From: Oscillospiraceae bacterium MB24-C1
GTDB lineage: Bacteria; Bacillota; Clostridia; Oscillospirales; Ruminococcaceae
Reading direction: 5' to 3'
Assembly (NCBI GenBank): GCA_030913685.1
Contig: CP133187.1
Span: forward strand, 62,001 to 126,000
Length of the DNA stretch: 64,000 nucleotides
The notes beneath the pieces were generated by a model. The model saw nothing but the letters and a program-made list of their open reading frames with translations. It did no database searches and was not told the origin of the DNA. Positions 1 through 7,607 of this stretch are shown piece by piece. The position numbers were made by a program, and so were the translations under genes. Each line of letters opens with the position of its first letter. The stretch's first letter is position 1.

Positions 1-2
1 TG

Positions 3-101
3 TTTTTATTGTTGCGTTTTGTGATTAATAAGCGCATAGTTCGAGTATATATTTATATGGCGAAAAAAGGGGATATGATGCAGAAATATGGTGTGGCGTA
101 A
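3..101 (+). CDS. Possible C-terminal end of a gene cut by the window edge
   Basis: One frame is open from the window edge to a TAA stop and gives 32 residues. It begins with a hydrophobic stretch (FLLLRFVI) and continues with a basic, amphipathic tail ending MMQKYGVA. That is compatible with the last part of a membrane protein, but 32 open codons can also arise by chance. No function can be assigned. The promoter of the next gene lies about 60 bases downstream, so a gene ending here would fit the layout. Confidence 0.3.
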   Translation, partial: FLLLRFVINKRIVRVYIYMAKKGDMMQKYGVA

Positions 102-160
102 CAGTGCAACTTTAAGCAAGATGATTTTTGGGTAATATTTTCATTATTTGTTTGAAAATG

Positions 161-188
161 TTGAAAAACTTTGATAAAATATTATAAT
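161..188 (+). promoter_or_regulatory. Sigma-A promoter of the RR-GGDEF-EAL gene
   Basis: TTGAAA at 161-166 and a perfect TATAAT at 183-188 are separated by 16 bases. Transcription would begin near 195, leaving a leader of about 150 nucleotides before the start codon at 347. Confidence 0.65.
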
Positions 189-346
189 ATAATAATTATG
201 AATTAAAAAATGGACAACTTGAAATGCTATCGTTTTAAGATGCAAAGGTATATTTTAAGAGCTTTCACCCTGAAATAAGCGACAATGGCCTAACCGGTCA
301 CCTTTGAGGTGGTTTGTGGAGGCTGCTGGTTAAGGGGAGGTTAAAT

Positions 347-2896
347 ATGACAGAACGCAAAAAAATTTTAATTGTTGACGACAGTAGCATCAACCGACAG
401 ATTCTTTGCAAAATTTTGAAGGATGATTATGATATTATACAAGCAGAGAATGGCAAAACAGCATTAGTACTCCTTGAACAGTACGGTGGGCGAATCGCTG
501 TTATTCTACTCGATATTTCCATGCCTGTCATGAATGGCTATGAGTTTTTAGATACGGTTCAGGCGTTGCCCCGATTTTCGGGAATACCAATTATTGTGAT
601 GACACAGCATGAGGGTGAAGAAACCGAGATAGCGGCTCTTTCTCTCGGCGCATCGGATTTTCTGACGAAGCCCTACCGCCCTACAATCATCCGACAAAGG
701 ATCGCCAATATTATCAAGCTGCGTGAAACAGCCTCGGTCGTCAACGCTGTCGAGCGTGATGCGATAACGGGCATCTATAATAGGGACGAGTTTTATCGGC
801 GTGCCGATGAGATGCTTTCAAAGGCGCCCGAAAGAAACTTTTACATTTTATCGGTAGATCTTGAACGGTTTAAGCTAGTCAACGACCTTTTTGGCGTGGA
901 TGAAGGCGATAAGCTGCTTAAATACGTTGCCAAGCTGTTACAGATGAGTATTCCCGAAGATGGCATTTGCGGTAAATTGAGCGGAGATATTTTCTTTGCA
1001 ATAATCCCCGAAGATCATTGTGAAGATATTGAGCATCATGTACTTGCCTTTTTGACCGATGCTATAAAGGATTATCCATTGAACATAAGCCTCTCGTTAA
1101 AATACGGCGTATATCGTGTCAAAAGCCGCGGTGTGCCCATCAATGTCATGTGCGATCGTGCAAAGCTGGCGGCCGATTCAATCAAGGGCAAGTATGATAT
1201 TGATTTTGCCTATTATGAGGAATCACTGCGGGATGTTTTGCTGGCGGAGCAACAGATCATCAATGATATGAAGACGGCGCTTCGTAAAAGAGAATTTGTG
1301 ATCTATTTTCAGCCGATATATAACCTGTCAACCGAAACAATGACCAGTGCGGAGGCGTTGGTCAGATGGGTTCATCCTCAAAAAGGGTTAATCTCTCCGA
1401 ATCAATTTATTCCGTTATTTGAAAAGAACGGTTTTATAACCGATCTGGATTTTTATGTGTGGGATTACACCTGTCGGGCCATTCGCGAGTGGATTGATAA
1501 TGGCTACGATGTTGTGCCAATAGCGGTTAATGTTTCGCGCATGGATATTTATGACCCCAACCTGCCCGATATTTTGATGGGAATCATCAATAAATATTCG
1601 TTGACACCACAGCACATCAATCTTGAAATCACTGAAACGGCCTACACCGAAAGCCCTGTTCAACTAATAAAAGCGGTGCATGCGCTCAACGAGCTGGGCT
1701 TTATCATCGAGATGGACGATTTTGGATCGGGATATTCCTCGCTGAATATGCTTAGTGAGCTGCCTCTGGATATACTTAAGATTGATATGCAGTTTTTGCA
1801 TAGCCACACAGAAGAGAACCGAAAGGGCAATATCCTTAACTTTATAATCAGCCTTGCCAAGTGGCTTGGGCTTTCAGTTGTAGCTGAGGGCATTGAAACG
1901 CATGCACAGATGATGTTTTTGCGCGGTATGGGCTGCAATTATGGGCAGGGTTACTATTTCTCAAAACCGTTGTCAGAGAAGGATTTCGGCAGTTTACTGT
2001 GCTTTGGGGTACGCGACCAAGGAATGAAGACGTCCGAATTTGTAGACTTGGTAAAACTCGAGGAAATTTGGAATCCGCTCTCTCAGTTCAATGTTATATT
2101 TAATAGTTGTATAGGCGCATTGGCTATTTTTGAATGCGTTGGCGAAAATGTCAAATTCATCCGCGGAAATGACTGCTTTTTTGAAGAGTTGGGCCTTAGC
2201 GGTGAGAGATTCACTGGAATCGCTTATAAGATTATAGAATATCTTCACCCCGAAGACAGGTCGGCATTTTTAATGCAGCTGGATCGCGCAAGAGGCGGTT
2301 GTTTCGATCAAGCATGCATCAGCCGATGGTATACCTCTAGTAGTCGTGTTGCTATGCGGTGGCTGAGCATTCGGGTCAAGGGCCTGCATAGTGCTCGGGA
2401 CAGAGCATTGCTTCTGCTTGCTGTCTCAGATGTAACGCTGTGCGTACAGCTTAAATCGCAAATAGCCGGGCAGGCATACGAGTCGTACAACCAGCGCATG
2501 CTTTTTCAAAAAAACTTTGATAATGTACCGACTGGCATGGCTCAGTTTGAATCCGACGCGTGTTTTGCTTTCATTAACGTAAATAAGGCAATGCTTAAAT
2601 TATTGGGATTTGAAGATGCCAACGCGTTTTTTGCCCATAAAAGATACTTTTTGGACTATGTTGCCCTACCTTGCAAGGATGAAGTTAAAGCGGAGTTATC
2701 GTGGCTGGCCAATCTGGGCGATGCTAGAGCTTCGGATATGGCATACCAACTCCTCACCTGTGATAATAGGAAGCTTTGGGTGAAGAATTTTGTTTGCATC
2801 ATTGACATTGGCACCACTCGGTTGATACAGTGTTCAGTGTCTCCGCTACCTCAGCCCGAGTATCAAGAAACCGAAGCTGCGGTCGCGTTGGTCTAA
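347..2896 (+). CDS. Response regulator with degenerate GGDEF, EAL phosphodiesterase and C-terminal PAS-like region
   Basis: Predicted cytoplasmic c-di-GMP phosphodiesterase of 849 residues. The receiver domain (about 6-125) keeps the acidic pair D11-D12, phosphoacceptor D56, T85 and K108. A GGDEF-type domain (about 135-295) has LSGDIFF at 211-217 in place of GG(D/E)EF and is probably inactive as a cyclase. The EAL domain (about 305-550) keeps EAL (336-338), the loop-6 DDFGSGYSS (457-465), KID (478-480) and AEGIET (513-518), so hydrolysis of c-di-GMP is likely. About 280 C-terminal residues look PAS-like. ATG 347 is preferred to an upstream TTG because AGGGGAGG lies seven bases before it. The gene is monocistronic, with a promoter upstream and a hairpin after the stop. 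No histidine kinase lies beside it. Confidence 0.9.
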   Translation: MTERKKILIVDDSSINRQILCKILKDDYDIIQAENGKTALVLLEQYGGRIAVILLDISMPVMNGYEFLDTVQALPRFSGIPIIVMTQHEGEETEIAALSLGASDFLTKPYRPTIIRQRIANIIKLRETASVVNAVERDAITGIYNRDEFYRRADEMLSKAPERNFYILSVDLERFKLVNDLFGVDEGDKLLKYVAKLLQMSIPEDGICGKLSGDIFFAIIPEDHCEDIEHHVLAFLTDAIKDYPLNISLSLKYGVYRVKSRGVPINVMCDRAKLAADSIKGKYDIDFAYYEESLRDVLLAEQQIINDMKTALRKREFVIYFQPIYNLSTETMTSAEALVRWVHPQKGLISPNQFIPLFEKNGFITDLDFYVWDYTCRAIREWIDNGYDVVPIAVNVSRMDIYDPNLPDILMGIINKYSLTPQHINLEITETAYTESPVQLIKAVHALNELGFIIEMDDFGSGYSSLNMLSELPLDILKIDMQFLHSHTEENRKGNILNFIISLAKWLGLSVVAEGIETHAQMMFLRGMGCNYGQGYYFSKPLSEKDFGSLLCFGVRDQGMKTSEFVDLVKLEEIWNPLSQFNVIFNSCIGALAIFECVGENVKFIRGNDCFFEELGLSGERFTGIAYKIIEYLHPEDRSAFLMQLDRARGGCFDQACISRWYTSSSRVAMRWLSIRVKGLHSARDRALLLLAVSDVTLCVQLKSQIAGQAYESYNQRMLFQKNFDNVPTGMAQFESDACFAFINVNKAMLKLLGFEDANAFFAHKRYFLDYVALPCKDEVKAELSWLANLGDARASDMAYQLLTCDNRKLWVKNFVCIIDIGTTRLIQCSVSPLPQPEYQETEAAVALV

Positions 2897-2903
2897 ACAT
2901 TAA

Positions 2904-2940
2904 AATGGCTGACAAAACGCTTTGCGCTTTGTCAGCCATT
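2904..2940 (+). terminator. Hairpin after the RR-GGDEF-EAL gene
   Basis: A 13-base stem (AATGGCTGACAAA with TTTGTCAGCCATT) starts eight bases after the stop codon. The T tract is weak (AGTCTCTT), so termination efficiency is uncertain. The 2941-3221 stretch that follows is AT-rich and I see no gene in it. Confidence 0.55.
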
Positions 2941-3221
2941 AGTCTCTTAGGCCACAGGTCCAGTTTAAAATAAAAACCTTATAAATGGCATTTTATAGGC
3001 ATATATAAGGTCTTTCTTTGCCAGAGAAGTCATATTCGAATATCATTCAATTTTCAAGTAAGGATTTAAAACTGTCACCCATAAGGCATTATGCTCATTT
3101 TCGTTATTAATCAAAACAGTAATGACAATAAGAAAAACAAACGCTATTGATATAGCACAATCGTGTCAATAAAGGTAAGCTAGTCCTTGAAAAGCGCCCG
3201 ATGCTTTAGCACAAACAAAAG

Positions 3222-3260
3222 AAAAGTCATGTTTGAGTTAAACCCTCATACATGACTTTT
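3222..3260 (-). terminator. Terminator of tRNA-Leu(CAG)
   Basis: Inverted repeat of AAAAGTCATGT-TTGAG with CTCAT-ACATGACTTTT (one mismatch) lies directly after the 3' end of the minus-strand tRNA and ends in T-rich sequence on that strand. Confidence 0.75.
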
Positions 3261-3268
3261 GGTATTAT

Positions 3269-3355
3269 TGGTGCGGATAAGAGGACTTGAACCTCCACCG
3301 AGTTGCCCCGACTAGAACCTGAATCTAGCGCGTCTGCCGATTCCGCCATATCCGC
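3269..3355 (-). tRNA. tRNA-Leu (anticodon CAG)
   Basis: The minus strand gives an 87-base class II tRNA with acceptor GCGGATA/TATCCGC, anticodon stem CTAGA/TCTAG and loop TTCAGGT (anticodon CAG). It has a long variable arm typical of tRNA-Leu, a GGTTCAAGTCC T-loop region and an encoded CCA. Confidence 0.95.
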
Positions 3356-3473
3356 ATTTAAAAAGCTATCTCATGTGACAGCTTATTTATAATATCATTG
3401 CAGTTGATATTTGTCAACAGTTTTTGCAAGGTTTTTTAGCGGATATGCTTGGGCGGGGGAAACCGGTTACGAA

Positions 3474-3728
3474 TCAGATGACGCAGATCAGGCGCATGAG
3501 TAGTAACCCCACGACACCTGGAATGCCCAAAAAAAGCGCAACAGCGATGGTAAATGCGTTTAATGTCAACAAGGCTGTACCCCATAGCGCCGAGAGATGT
3601 ACAGTAAGTAGGCTGAGCATGCCACCAAAAGCGGACGGCAGCAGTGTTTGCATTGCTCTCGCTCGCCCAAGTGTGCGCAGCATTACAATAATGGCGCAAC
3701 ACAATACAACAATAATATAGGTGGTCAT
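3474..3728 (-). CDS. bofA: Pro-sigmaK processing inhibitor BofA family protein
   Basis: An 84-residue integral membrane protein with a hydrophobic N-terminal helix and the family signature near the C-terminus: LNAFTI followed by LGIPGVVGLLL. In Bacillus, BofA sits in the outer forespore membrane and holds back SpoIVFB cleavage of pro-sigmaK. The ATG at 3728 has AAAGGGGG seven bases upstream. The gene lies 13 bases downstream of a DUF2508 (YaaL-like) gene, the same yaaL-bofA pairing known in Bacillus. The pair shares a sigma-E-like promoter. A second minus-strand frame over the same DNA (3436-3702) lacks these features. Presence of bofA points to a spore former. Confidence 0.85.
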   Translation of the reverse strand: MTTYIIVVLCCAIIVMLRTLGRARAMQTLLPSAFGGMLSLLTVHLSALWGTALLTLNAFTIAVALFLGIPGVVGLLLMRLICVI

Positions 3729-3741
3729 GACAAAGCCCCCT

Positions 3742-4005
3742 TTACATCGTCAGCACAGGAATATTGACCTTTTGAGTTTGTGCCTCATCATAGGCGCGAA
3801 TCAGGCGGAAAAGGTAGCTGTATCTAAATTCCAAAGCTGCCCGTTCGTGAATGGTATACGCGGTAATATCAAAGTCGTCCGTCATGTTAAACAACTGTTC
3901 ATTATTATCCAACTGTTGCTTTAGCAGCCATATTTCCTGCATCCATTGTTCTCGCATTCCTGCACTACTGTCCTCAGTGGGGACAGGATTGATTTGCAGC
4001 CTCAT
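3742..4005 (-). CDS. DUF2508 (YaaL-like) protein
   Basis: An 87-residue soluble protein rich in acidic and aromatic residues, with the family's central WLLKQQLDNNEQLFN stretch and a C-terminal helix containing FRYSYLFRLI. DUF2508 proteins are of unknown function and often lie directly before bofA, as here. The open frame extends to 4134, but the ATG at 4005 is chosen: a GGAGGG ribosome binding site lies about ten bases upstream, and the longer version would run through a sigma-E-like promoter and into the rnpB terminator. Probably made in the mother cell during sporulation, inferred from promoter and neighbour. Confidence 0.8.
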   Translation of the reverse strand: MRLQINPVPTEDSSAGMREQWMQEIWLLKQQLDNNEQLFNMTDDFDITAYTIHERAALEFRYSYLFRLIRAYDEAQTQKVNIPVLTM

Positions 4006-4028
4006 GCGGGCACCACCCTCCGTGACAT

Positions 4029-4058
4029 AATCTATGTCAGTATTGTGCCGTAATATTC
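4029..4058 (-). promoter_or_regulatory. Sigma-E-like promoter of the DUF2508-bofA operon
   Basis: On the minus strand GAATATT (4052-4058) and CATAGATT (4029-4036) are separated by 15 bases. They match the sigma-E consensus kmATATT / CATACAhT at all seven -35 positions and seven of eight -10 positions. The predicted transcript would begin about 15-20 bases before the start codon at 4005, leaving just enough room for the ribosome binding site. Confidence 0.55.
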
Positions 4059-4080
4059 CTATTTCTATACAATATTCGCA

Positions 4081-4123
4081 AAAAAAGTGGCAGAGCGCTG
4101 TGTCGCGCTTTGCCACTTTTTTT
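4081..4123 (-). terminator. Terminator of rnpB
   Basis: AAGTGGCA-GAGCGC pairs with GCGCTT-TGCCACTT, flanked by A and T runs. On the minus strand it lies immediately after the 3' end of the RNase P RNA and ends in a T run. Confidence 0.8.
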
Positions 4124-4130
4124 GAAACCT

Positions 4131-4482
4131 TCAACCGGACAATAAGCCGGGTTCTGTTTTAGACAACGATCTATCTTGGCTGCAGGTCGCCCTACAGCTC
4201 CAGCCACGCTTTCAAAGGCACGACGGGCCGCCGTATTGCCTTTTATCGGTGTTGCTCCGGATAGGGTTTGCAGGGCCGCTCCGTCTCCGGAACGCCGGTG
4301 AGCTCTTACCTCGCCTTTCCACCCTTACCTGCCAAAAGGCAGGCGGTATATCTCTGTTGCACTTTCCCTAAGGTCGCCCTCGGCTGCCGTTAGCAGCTAT
4401 CCCGCCCGATGGAGCCCGGACTTTCCTCATGCGGGCAAAGCCGCACGCCGCTGTCTCGTCCACTTGTCGATCTCGCTTATTA
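4131..4482 (-). ncRNA. rnpB: RNase P RNA (bacterial class A)
   Basis: The minus strand carries the conserved 5' core GAGGAAAGTCCGGGCTCC (about 4415-4432) and the 3' core ACAGAACCCGGCTTAT (about 4141-4156), separated by the usual distance. The conserved GAGGGCGACC and GAAAGTGCAACAGAGA elements lie between them. The catalytic RNA removes 5' leaders from tRNA precursors. The outer ends are estimated to within about ten bases. Confidence 0.93.
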
Positions 4483-4634
4483 ATATAACATATTGAGCCC
4501 AAAACTACAATGCCAAATAAAAGCACGGTGTAATCAGACGCAATTAACTGTATTATTTACCATTACAAAGCGCTTTAAGTTATGTTATGATGATATTACA
4601 GTTTGTCTAAAACGTTTAGAAAGGAAGTTTAGCT

Positions 4635-5153
4635 ATGTGGAATTTGGATAACAGGGTCGAGTTTTCGACTTGTATAAAAGATATTATCAATGACGAGGCG
4701 GTACAGTCGATGGACGACATTAAGCACCATGTACATAATGTAAGTTGCCTTGACCACTGTGTTTTTGTGGCTTATGTTAGCTTTGTGCTATGCAAAAAGT
4801 TTAAATTGAACCATGTTGCCGCTGCACGAGCCGGACTTCTGCATGATTTATATCTGTGCGACTGGAGCAAAACCAATGTCAGCCGATTTCGCCGCTGGTT
4901 AATTCATCCGTCCATGGCACTTAAAAATGCTGAAAAATTTACGCTTTCGAATCTGGAGCGCGATATTATTTTAAAGCACATGTGGCCGCTTACGCTTCGC
5001 CAGCTGCCAGGCTATCGTGAATCGGCTGTGGTGAATTTGGCCGACAAGTTTTGTGCTTGTGTCGAATTTCTGCGCCTCTACCATGTTTTTAAAGCTGGGC
5101 GCGTGCTGTCGGCTTTTAATCAGCGGCGTTGCGCGATATCTTTGACACAATAA
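4635..5153 (+). CDS. HD-domain phosphohydrolase
   Basis: A 172-residue cytoplasmic protein with the metal-dependent HD superfamily pattern: H41, H70-D71 (LLHDL), H91 (HPSMA), H115 (KHMWP) and D137 (LADK). The full ligand set suggests an active phosphohydrolase, substrate unknown. AAAGGAAG lies eight to ten bases before the ATG. It stands alone between rnpB (opposite strand) and the tRNA-Ser genes. The fold is well supported; the substrate could be a nucleotide or phosphorylated metabolite. Confidence 0.82.
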   Translation: MWNLDNRVEFSTCIKDIINDEAVQSMDDIKHHVHNVSCLDHCVFVAYVSFVLCKKFKLNHVAAARAGLLHDLYLCDWSKTNVSRFRRWLIHPSMALKNAEKFTLSNLERDIILKHMWPLTLRQLPGYRESAVVNLADKFCACVEFLRLYHVFKAGRVLSAFNQRRCAISLTQ

Positions 5154-5243
5154 AATTATATGAGGTTTCTATATTCATTTCGTATTGACGAGCCTTTTCC
5201 TTTGTGATATAATATCGTCGTTGCGGTTGTCGAAGCATCTTAC

Positions 5244-5330
5244 GGAGAGGTGTCCGAGTGGTTTAAGGAGCTGGTCTTGAAAACCAGTGACTCGCGAGAG
5301 CCGTGGGTTCGAATCCCACCCTCTCCGCCA
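5244..5330 (+). tRNA. tRNA-Ser (anticodon TGA)
   Basis: An 87-base class II tRNA with acceptor GGAGAGG/CCTCTCC, anticodon stem CTGGT/ACCAG, loop CTTGAAA (TGA), a long variable arm, GGTTCGAATCC and an encoded CCA. Confidence 0.96.
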
Positions 5331-5379
5331 TTTTAAAGTCGCGATGTCAAACTTAATAGATTAAGGCGATTACCAATAC

Positions 5380-5470
5380 GGAGATGTACTCAAGTTGGTG
5401 ACGAGGCGCCCCTGCTAAGGGCGTAGGTCGGGAAACCGGCGCGAGAGTTCGAGTCTCTCCATCTCCGCCA
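5380..5470 (+). tRNA. tRNA-Ser (anticodon GCT)
   Basis: A 91-base class II tRNA with acceptor GGAGATG/CATCTCC, anticodon stem CGCCC/GGGCG, loop CTGCTAA (GCT), a long variable arm, AGTTCGAGTCT and an encoded CCA. It probably shares a transcript with tRNA-Ser(TGA) 49 bases upstream. Confidence 0.96.
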
Positions 5471-5517
5471 AAAAACTCTATGCATGAGGATTTGAACTCA
5501 TACATAGAGTTTTTGTT
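5471..5517 (+). terminator. Terminator of the tRNA-Ser pair
   Basis: AAAACTCTATG-ATGAG pairs with CTCAT-CATAGAGTTTT and is followed by TTTTTG, immediately after the CCA end. Confidence 0.85.
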
Positions 5518-5604
5518 TTATCTGTGCTAGAATTAGGGGAAATACAATTATTTATATTAGCTTAATTTACATTTGGTTAATAAGGTAAACTATGGAGGAT
5601 GAAC

Positions 5605-5970
5605 ATGGAGATAATGAAAATAGAATTTAACTTTTCTGTATGCAAAGTAACCGATTTTTCAAAAGTAGATTTAAATAGTGAATATTGTTTTATAGGAAAA
5701 ACAAATGAAGAAAACTCGCTTGTTTGTATTAAGGAAAATATTCCTGACAATACAATTGAACGAGATGATGGGTGGAAAGCATTTAGAATTCAAGGTGTAT
5801 TGGACTTCTCCCTCATTGGTATTTTATCCAAGATATCAACATTGTTAGCTGAAAATCAAATTGGAATATTTGCTATTTCTACATATAACACAGATTATAT
5901 TTTAACAAAAGAAGAAAATTATCTTAAGGCATTAGAAGTACTATTAAATGCAGGTTATCAAATTATCTGA
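5605..5970 (+). CDS. ACT-domain (CASTOR/ACT_7-like) protein
   Basis: A 121-residue cytoplasmic protein. Its C-terminal half has the pattern of stand-alone ACT proteins: W-KAFRIQGVLDFSLIGILS, then a helix, then GIFAISTYNTDYIL and a final helix ending LLNAGY. Such proteins bind amino acids; the ligand here is unknown. ATG 5605 is chosen over 5599 because GGAGG (5594-5598) is then six bases away. The gene is clearly richer in A+T than its neighbours and is monocistronic, ended by a strong hairpin. Confidence 0.8.
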   Translation: MEIMKIEFNFSVCKVTDFSKVDLNSEYCFIGKTNEENSLVCIKENIPDNTIERDDGWKAFRIQGVLDFSLIGILSKISTLLAENQIGIFAISTYNTDYILTKEENYLKALEVLLNAGYQII

Positions 5971-6028
5971 ATTGTAACGTCTATTACGAATATATGATAT
6001 ATCCAGAATTGACATAGCATTCAGCAAG

Positions 6029-6062
6029 GCCCTCACACTTCTTATGCAGTGTGAGGGCTTTT
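6029..6062 (+). terminator. Terminator of the ACT-domain gene
   Basis: A perfect ten-base stem (GCCCTCACAC with GTGTGAGGGC) is followed by TTTTG. Confidence 0.85.
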
Positions 6063-6167
6063 GTTCGTTGTCGGTAGTTGTAAAATTTAAGGTTAGTTTT
6101 TCCAAAGGAGGAAAATGCCCCTCGTTTTTTATATTTGTTATTTTTGAAAAGTTATTCTATCGAACCT

Positions 6168-6202
6168 AAAAGCCCCATCCAACGGATAGGGCCTTAGTTT
6201 TT
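6168..6202 (+). terminator. Second terminator-like hairpin
   Basis: AAGCCC-ATCC pairs with GGAT-GGGC-TT around the loop AAC, followed by AGTTTTTG. No gene is visible between this hairpin and the preceding terminator. The 6203-6481 stretch holds only an unsupported open frame. Confidence 0.4.
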
Positions 6203-6481
6203 GCTTACCTTAGTATTTAGCTATTGCCTTTTAATTTTACGAACTATATCCATAAAGTATGATCTGTGCCCCAATATCCTATTTCCTGCATTTATGTTTG
6301 CAGTCACTTACATGACCAGTATATGTTTCTTTACAGGTTGTTGGAATTATTATCAGCATTCGAAAACACTTTTTAATCCTTACCATATATTCCTGAAATT
6401 AAGCCATAACACCTTTTTGCTGGTATACGGCTATTTTTCGTTATATTCCAAAGCAGCCCAATATTGGTATGGTATGTGTAG

Positions 6482-7594
6482 TTAATAGGTCAGTTTGCGG
6501 TTGCGGGCAGTGACCTCCCACCAATCCAAGATTCGGCCTTGCTGCACCACGGGGACGCTGGGGTACAGCGCGCTGGTGGGACAGATATGTGTGGGGATTG
6601 CATACAACAGCGTGCCCACAGGGGGGATGTCCTTGATGTACTCGGGGGGCACACGCACAACCCAGTGCTCCTCGTTTTGCAGCACCGTCTTGGCGTACTC
6701 CATGCCCACAATTTCGGCACGCTCGCCTGCCGGGTCAGCTGCGACCGCCTTGTAACCCAAATCCAGCGTAAAGGCATCCACGTCCGTGCGGCTGATCACG
6801 CGGGTGAGCAGGATGCCCCCAGGGGTAAAGTCCAGATCCTTGAAGTTGTCCCGGTAGCCCGCATCCTGAATAATACCGGTGCCCGGTGAGAGGAATTCCT
6901 TGGTGCCCTGTGCATGACACGGGAAGCTTGGCGTGCCGCCCATCACCAGCACGGAACAGTCGATACCCTGGGCTTGCAGTGCCTCCCTAATCTTCAGTAT
7001 CTTGGCGTTAGTTTCGGAAACGCCAGCATCCCGCTGGGCAAAGTCATTTTCGTGGCGGTTGCCGTCATAGCAGTGCATGCCTCTCATCTCAATGCCGGGT
7101 AACTTAGCCCACGATTCGTACATGGCTTGGGCTTTCTCCAGTGCCACACCGGTGCGGTGCATCCCCATGTCCATGTCCATCAAAAGGCGCACGCTACATC
7201 CCGCTGCTACGGCTTGCCGACTCAGTTCCAGCACCATCTCCGTGTCATCGTCGATGGCCCAAAAACGTACCGTCGGATAAGCGGTACTCAGCCGGAGGAA
7301 GCGGGTGATGTTGGGCCCGATCAGCGGGTAGGCTACCAGCGCGTCGCTGCAGCCGACCGCCGCTACCATCTCTGCTTCGGCAATGGTGGCGCACTTGAAA
7401 CGGGTAATGCCCATACTCATCTGTAGCTCTACCATTTTTGCCATCTTGTGGCTCTTCACATGAGGCCATAGCCGATCCACGCCCCCTGCAATTTGCGTAG
7501 TACGGCGGATGTTCGCCTCGATGATTTCTTTGTAATAAACTAGTTGTGGAGTTACCAGCTGCTCCGCGCCTTCAAACGAATATTTGTTGGCCAT
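6482..7594 (-). CDS. D-serine dehydratase / D-threonine aldolase-like fold-type III PLP enzyme
   Basis: A 370-residue cytoplasmic enzyme with an alanine racemase-like barrel. The PLP lysine is expected at K47 in PHVKSHK. The C-terminal metal site reads THIC (H336, C338). Known D-serine dehydratases of this family bind zinc with an H-x-C pair, whereas D-threonine aldolases use H-x-D, so beta-elimination of a D-3-hydroxyamino acid is the better guess. ATG 7594 has AAGGGGAA at a good distance; the frame extends 12 codons further without support. It is the last gene of the RidA-M20-TRAP cluster, 13 bases after ridA. RidA would take the enamine product, which supports dehydratase chemistry. Confidence 0.82.
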   Translation of the reverse strand: MANKYSFEGAEQLVTPQLVYYKEIIEANIRRTTQIAGGVDRLWPHVKSHKMAKMVELQMSMGITRFKCATIAEAEMVAAVGCSDALVAYPLIGPNITRFLRLSTAYPTVRFWAIDDDTEMVLELSRQAVAAGCSVRLLMDMDMGMHRTGVALEKAQAMYESWAKLPGIEMRGMHCYDGNRHENDFAQRDAGVSETNAKILKIREALQAQGIDCSVLVMGGTPSFPCHAQGTKEFLSPGTGIIQDAGYRDNFKDLDFTPGGILLTRVISRTDVDAFTLDLGYKAVAADPAGERAEIVGMEYAKTVLQNEEHWVVRVPPEYIKDIPPVGTLLYAIPTHICPTSALYPSVPVVQQGRILDWWEVTARNRKLTY

Positions 7595-7607
7595 TTCTAT
7601 TCCCCTT

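Noticed and set aside
241-340. c-di-GMP-I riboswitch
   Set aside because: Partial resemblance only; the conserved first half and ACGCAAAGC element are not found. Kept as a finding, not called as a feature.
3436-3702. 88-codon minus-strand frame over bofA
   Set aside because: Same strand, other frame; the bofA frame has the family signature and a good ribosome binding site.
4131-4482. tmRNA or SRP RNA as alternative for this ncRNA
   Set aside because: The GAGGAAAGTCCGGGCTCC and ACAGAACCCGGCTTAT cores are specific to RNase P RNA.
6201-6485. 94-codon plus-strand open frame
   Set aside because: TTG start without a ribosome binding site, poor coding character, and overlap with the end of the PLP enzyme gene on the other strand.
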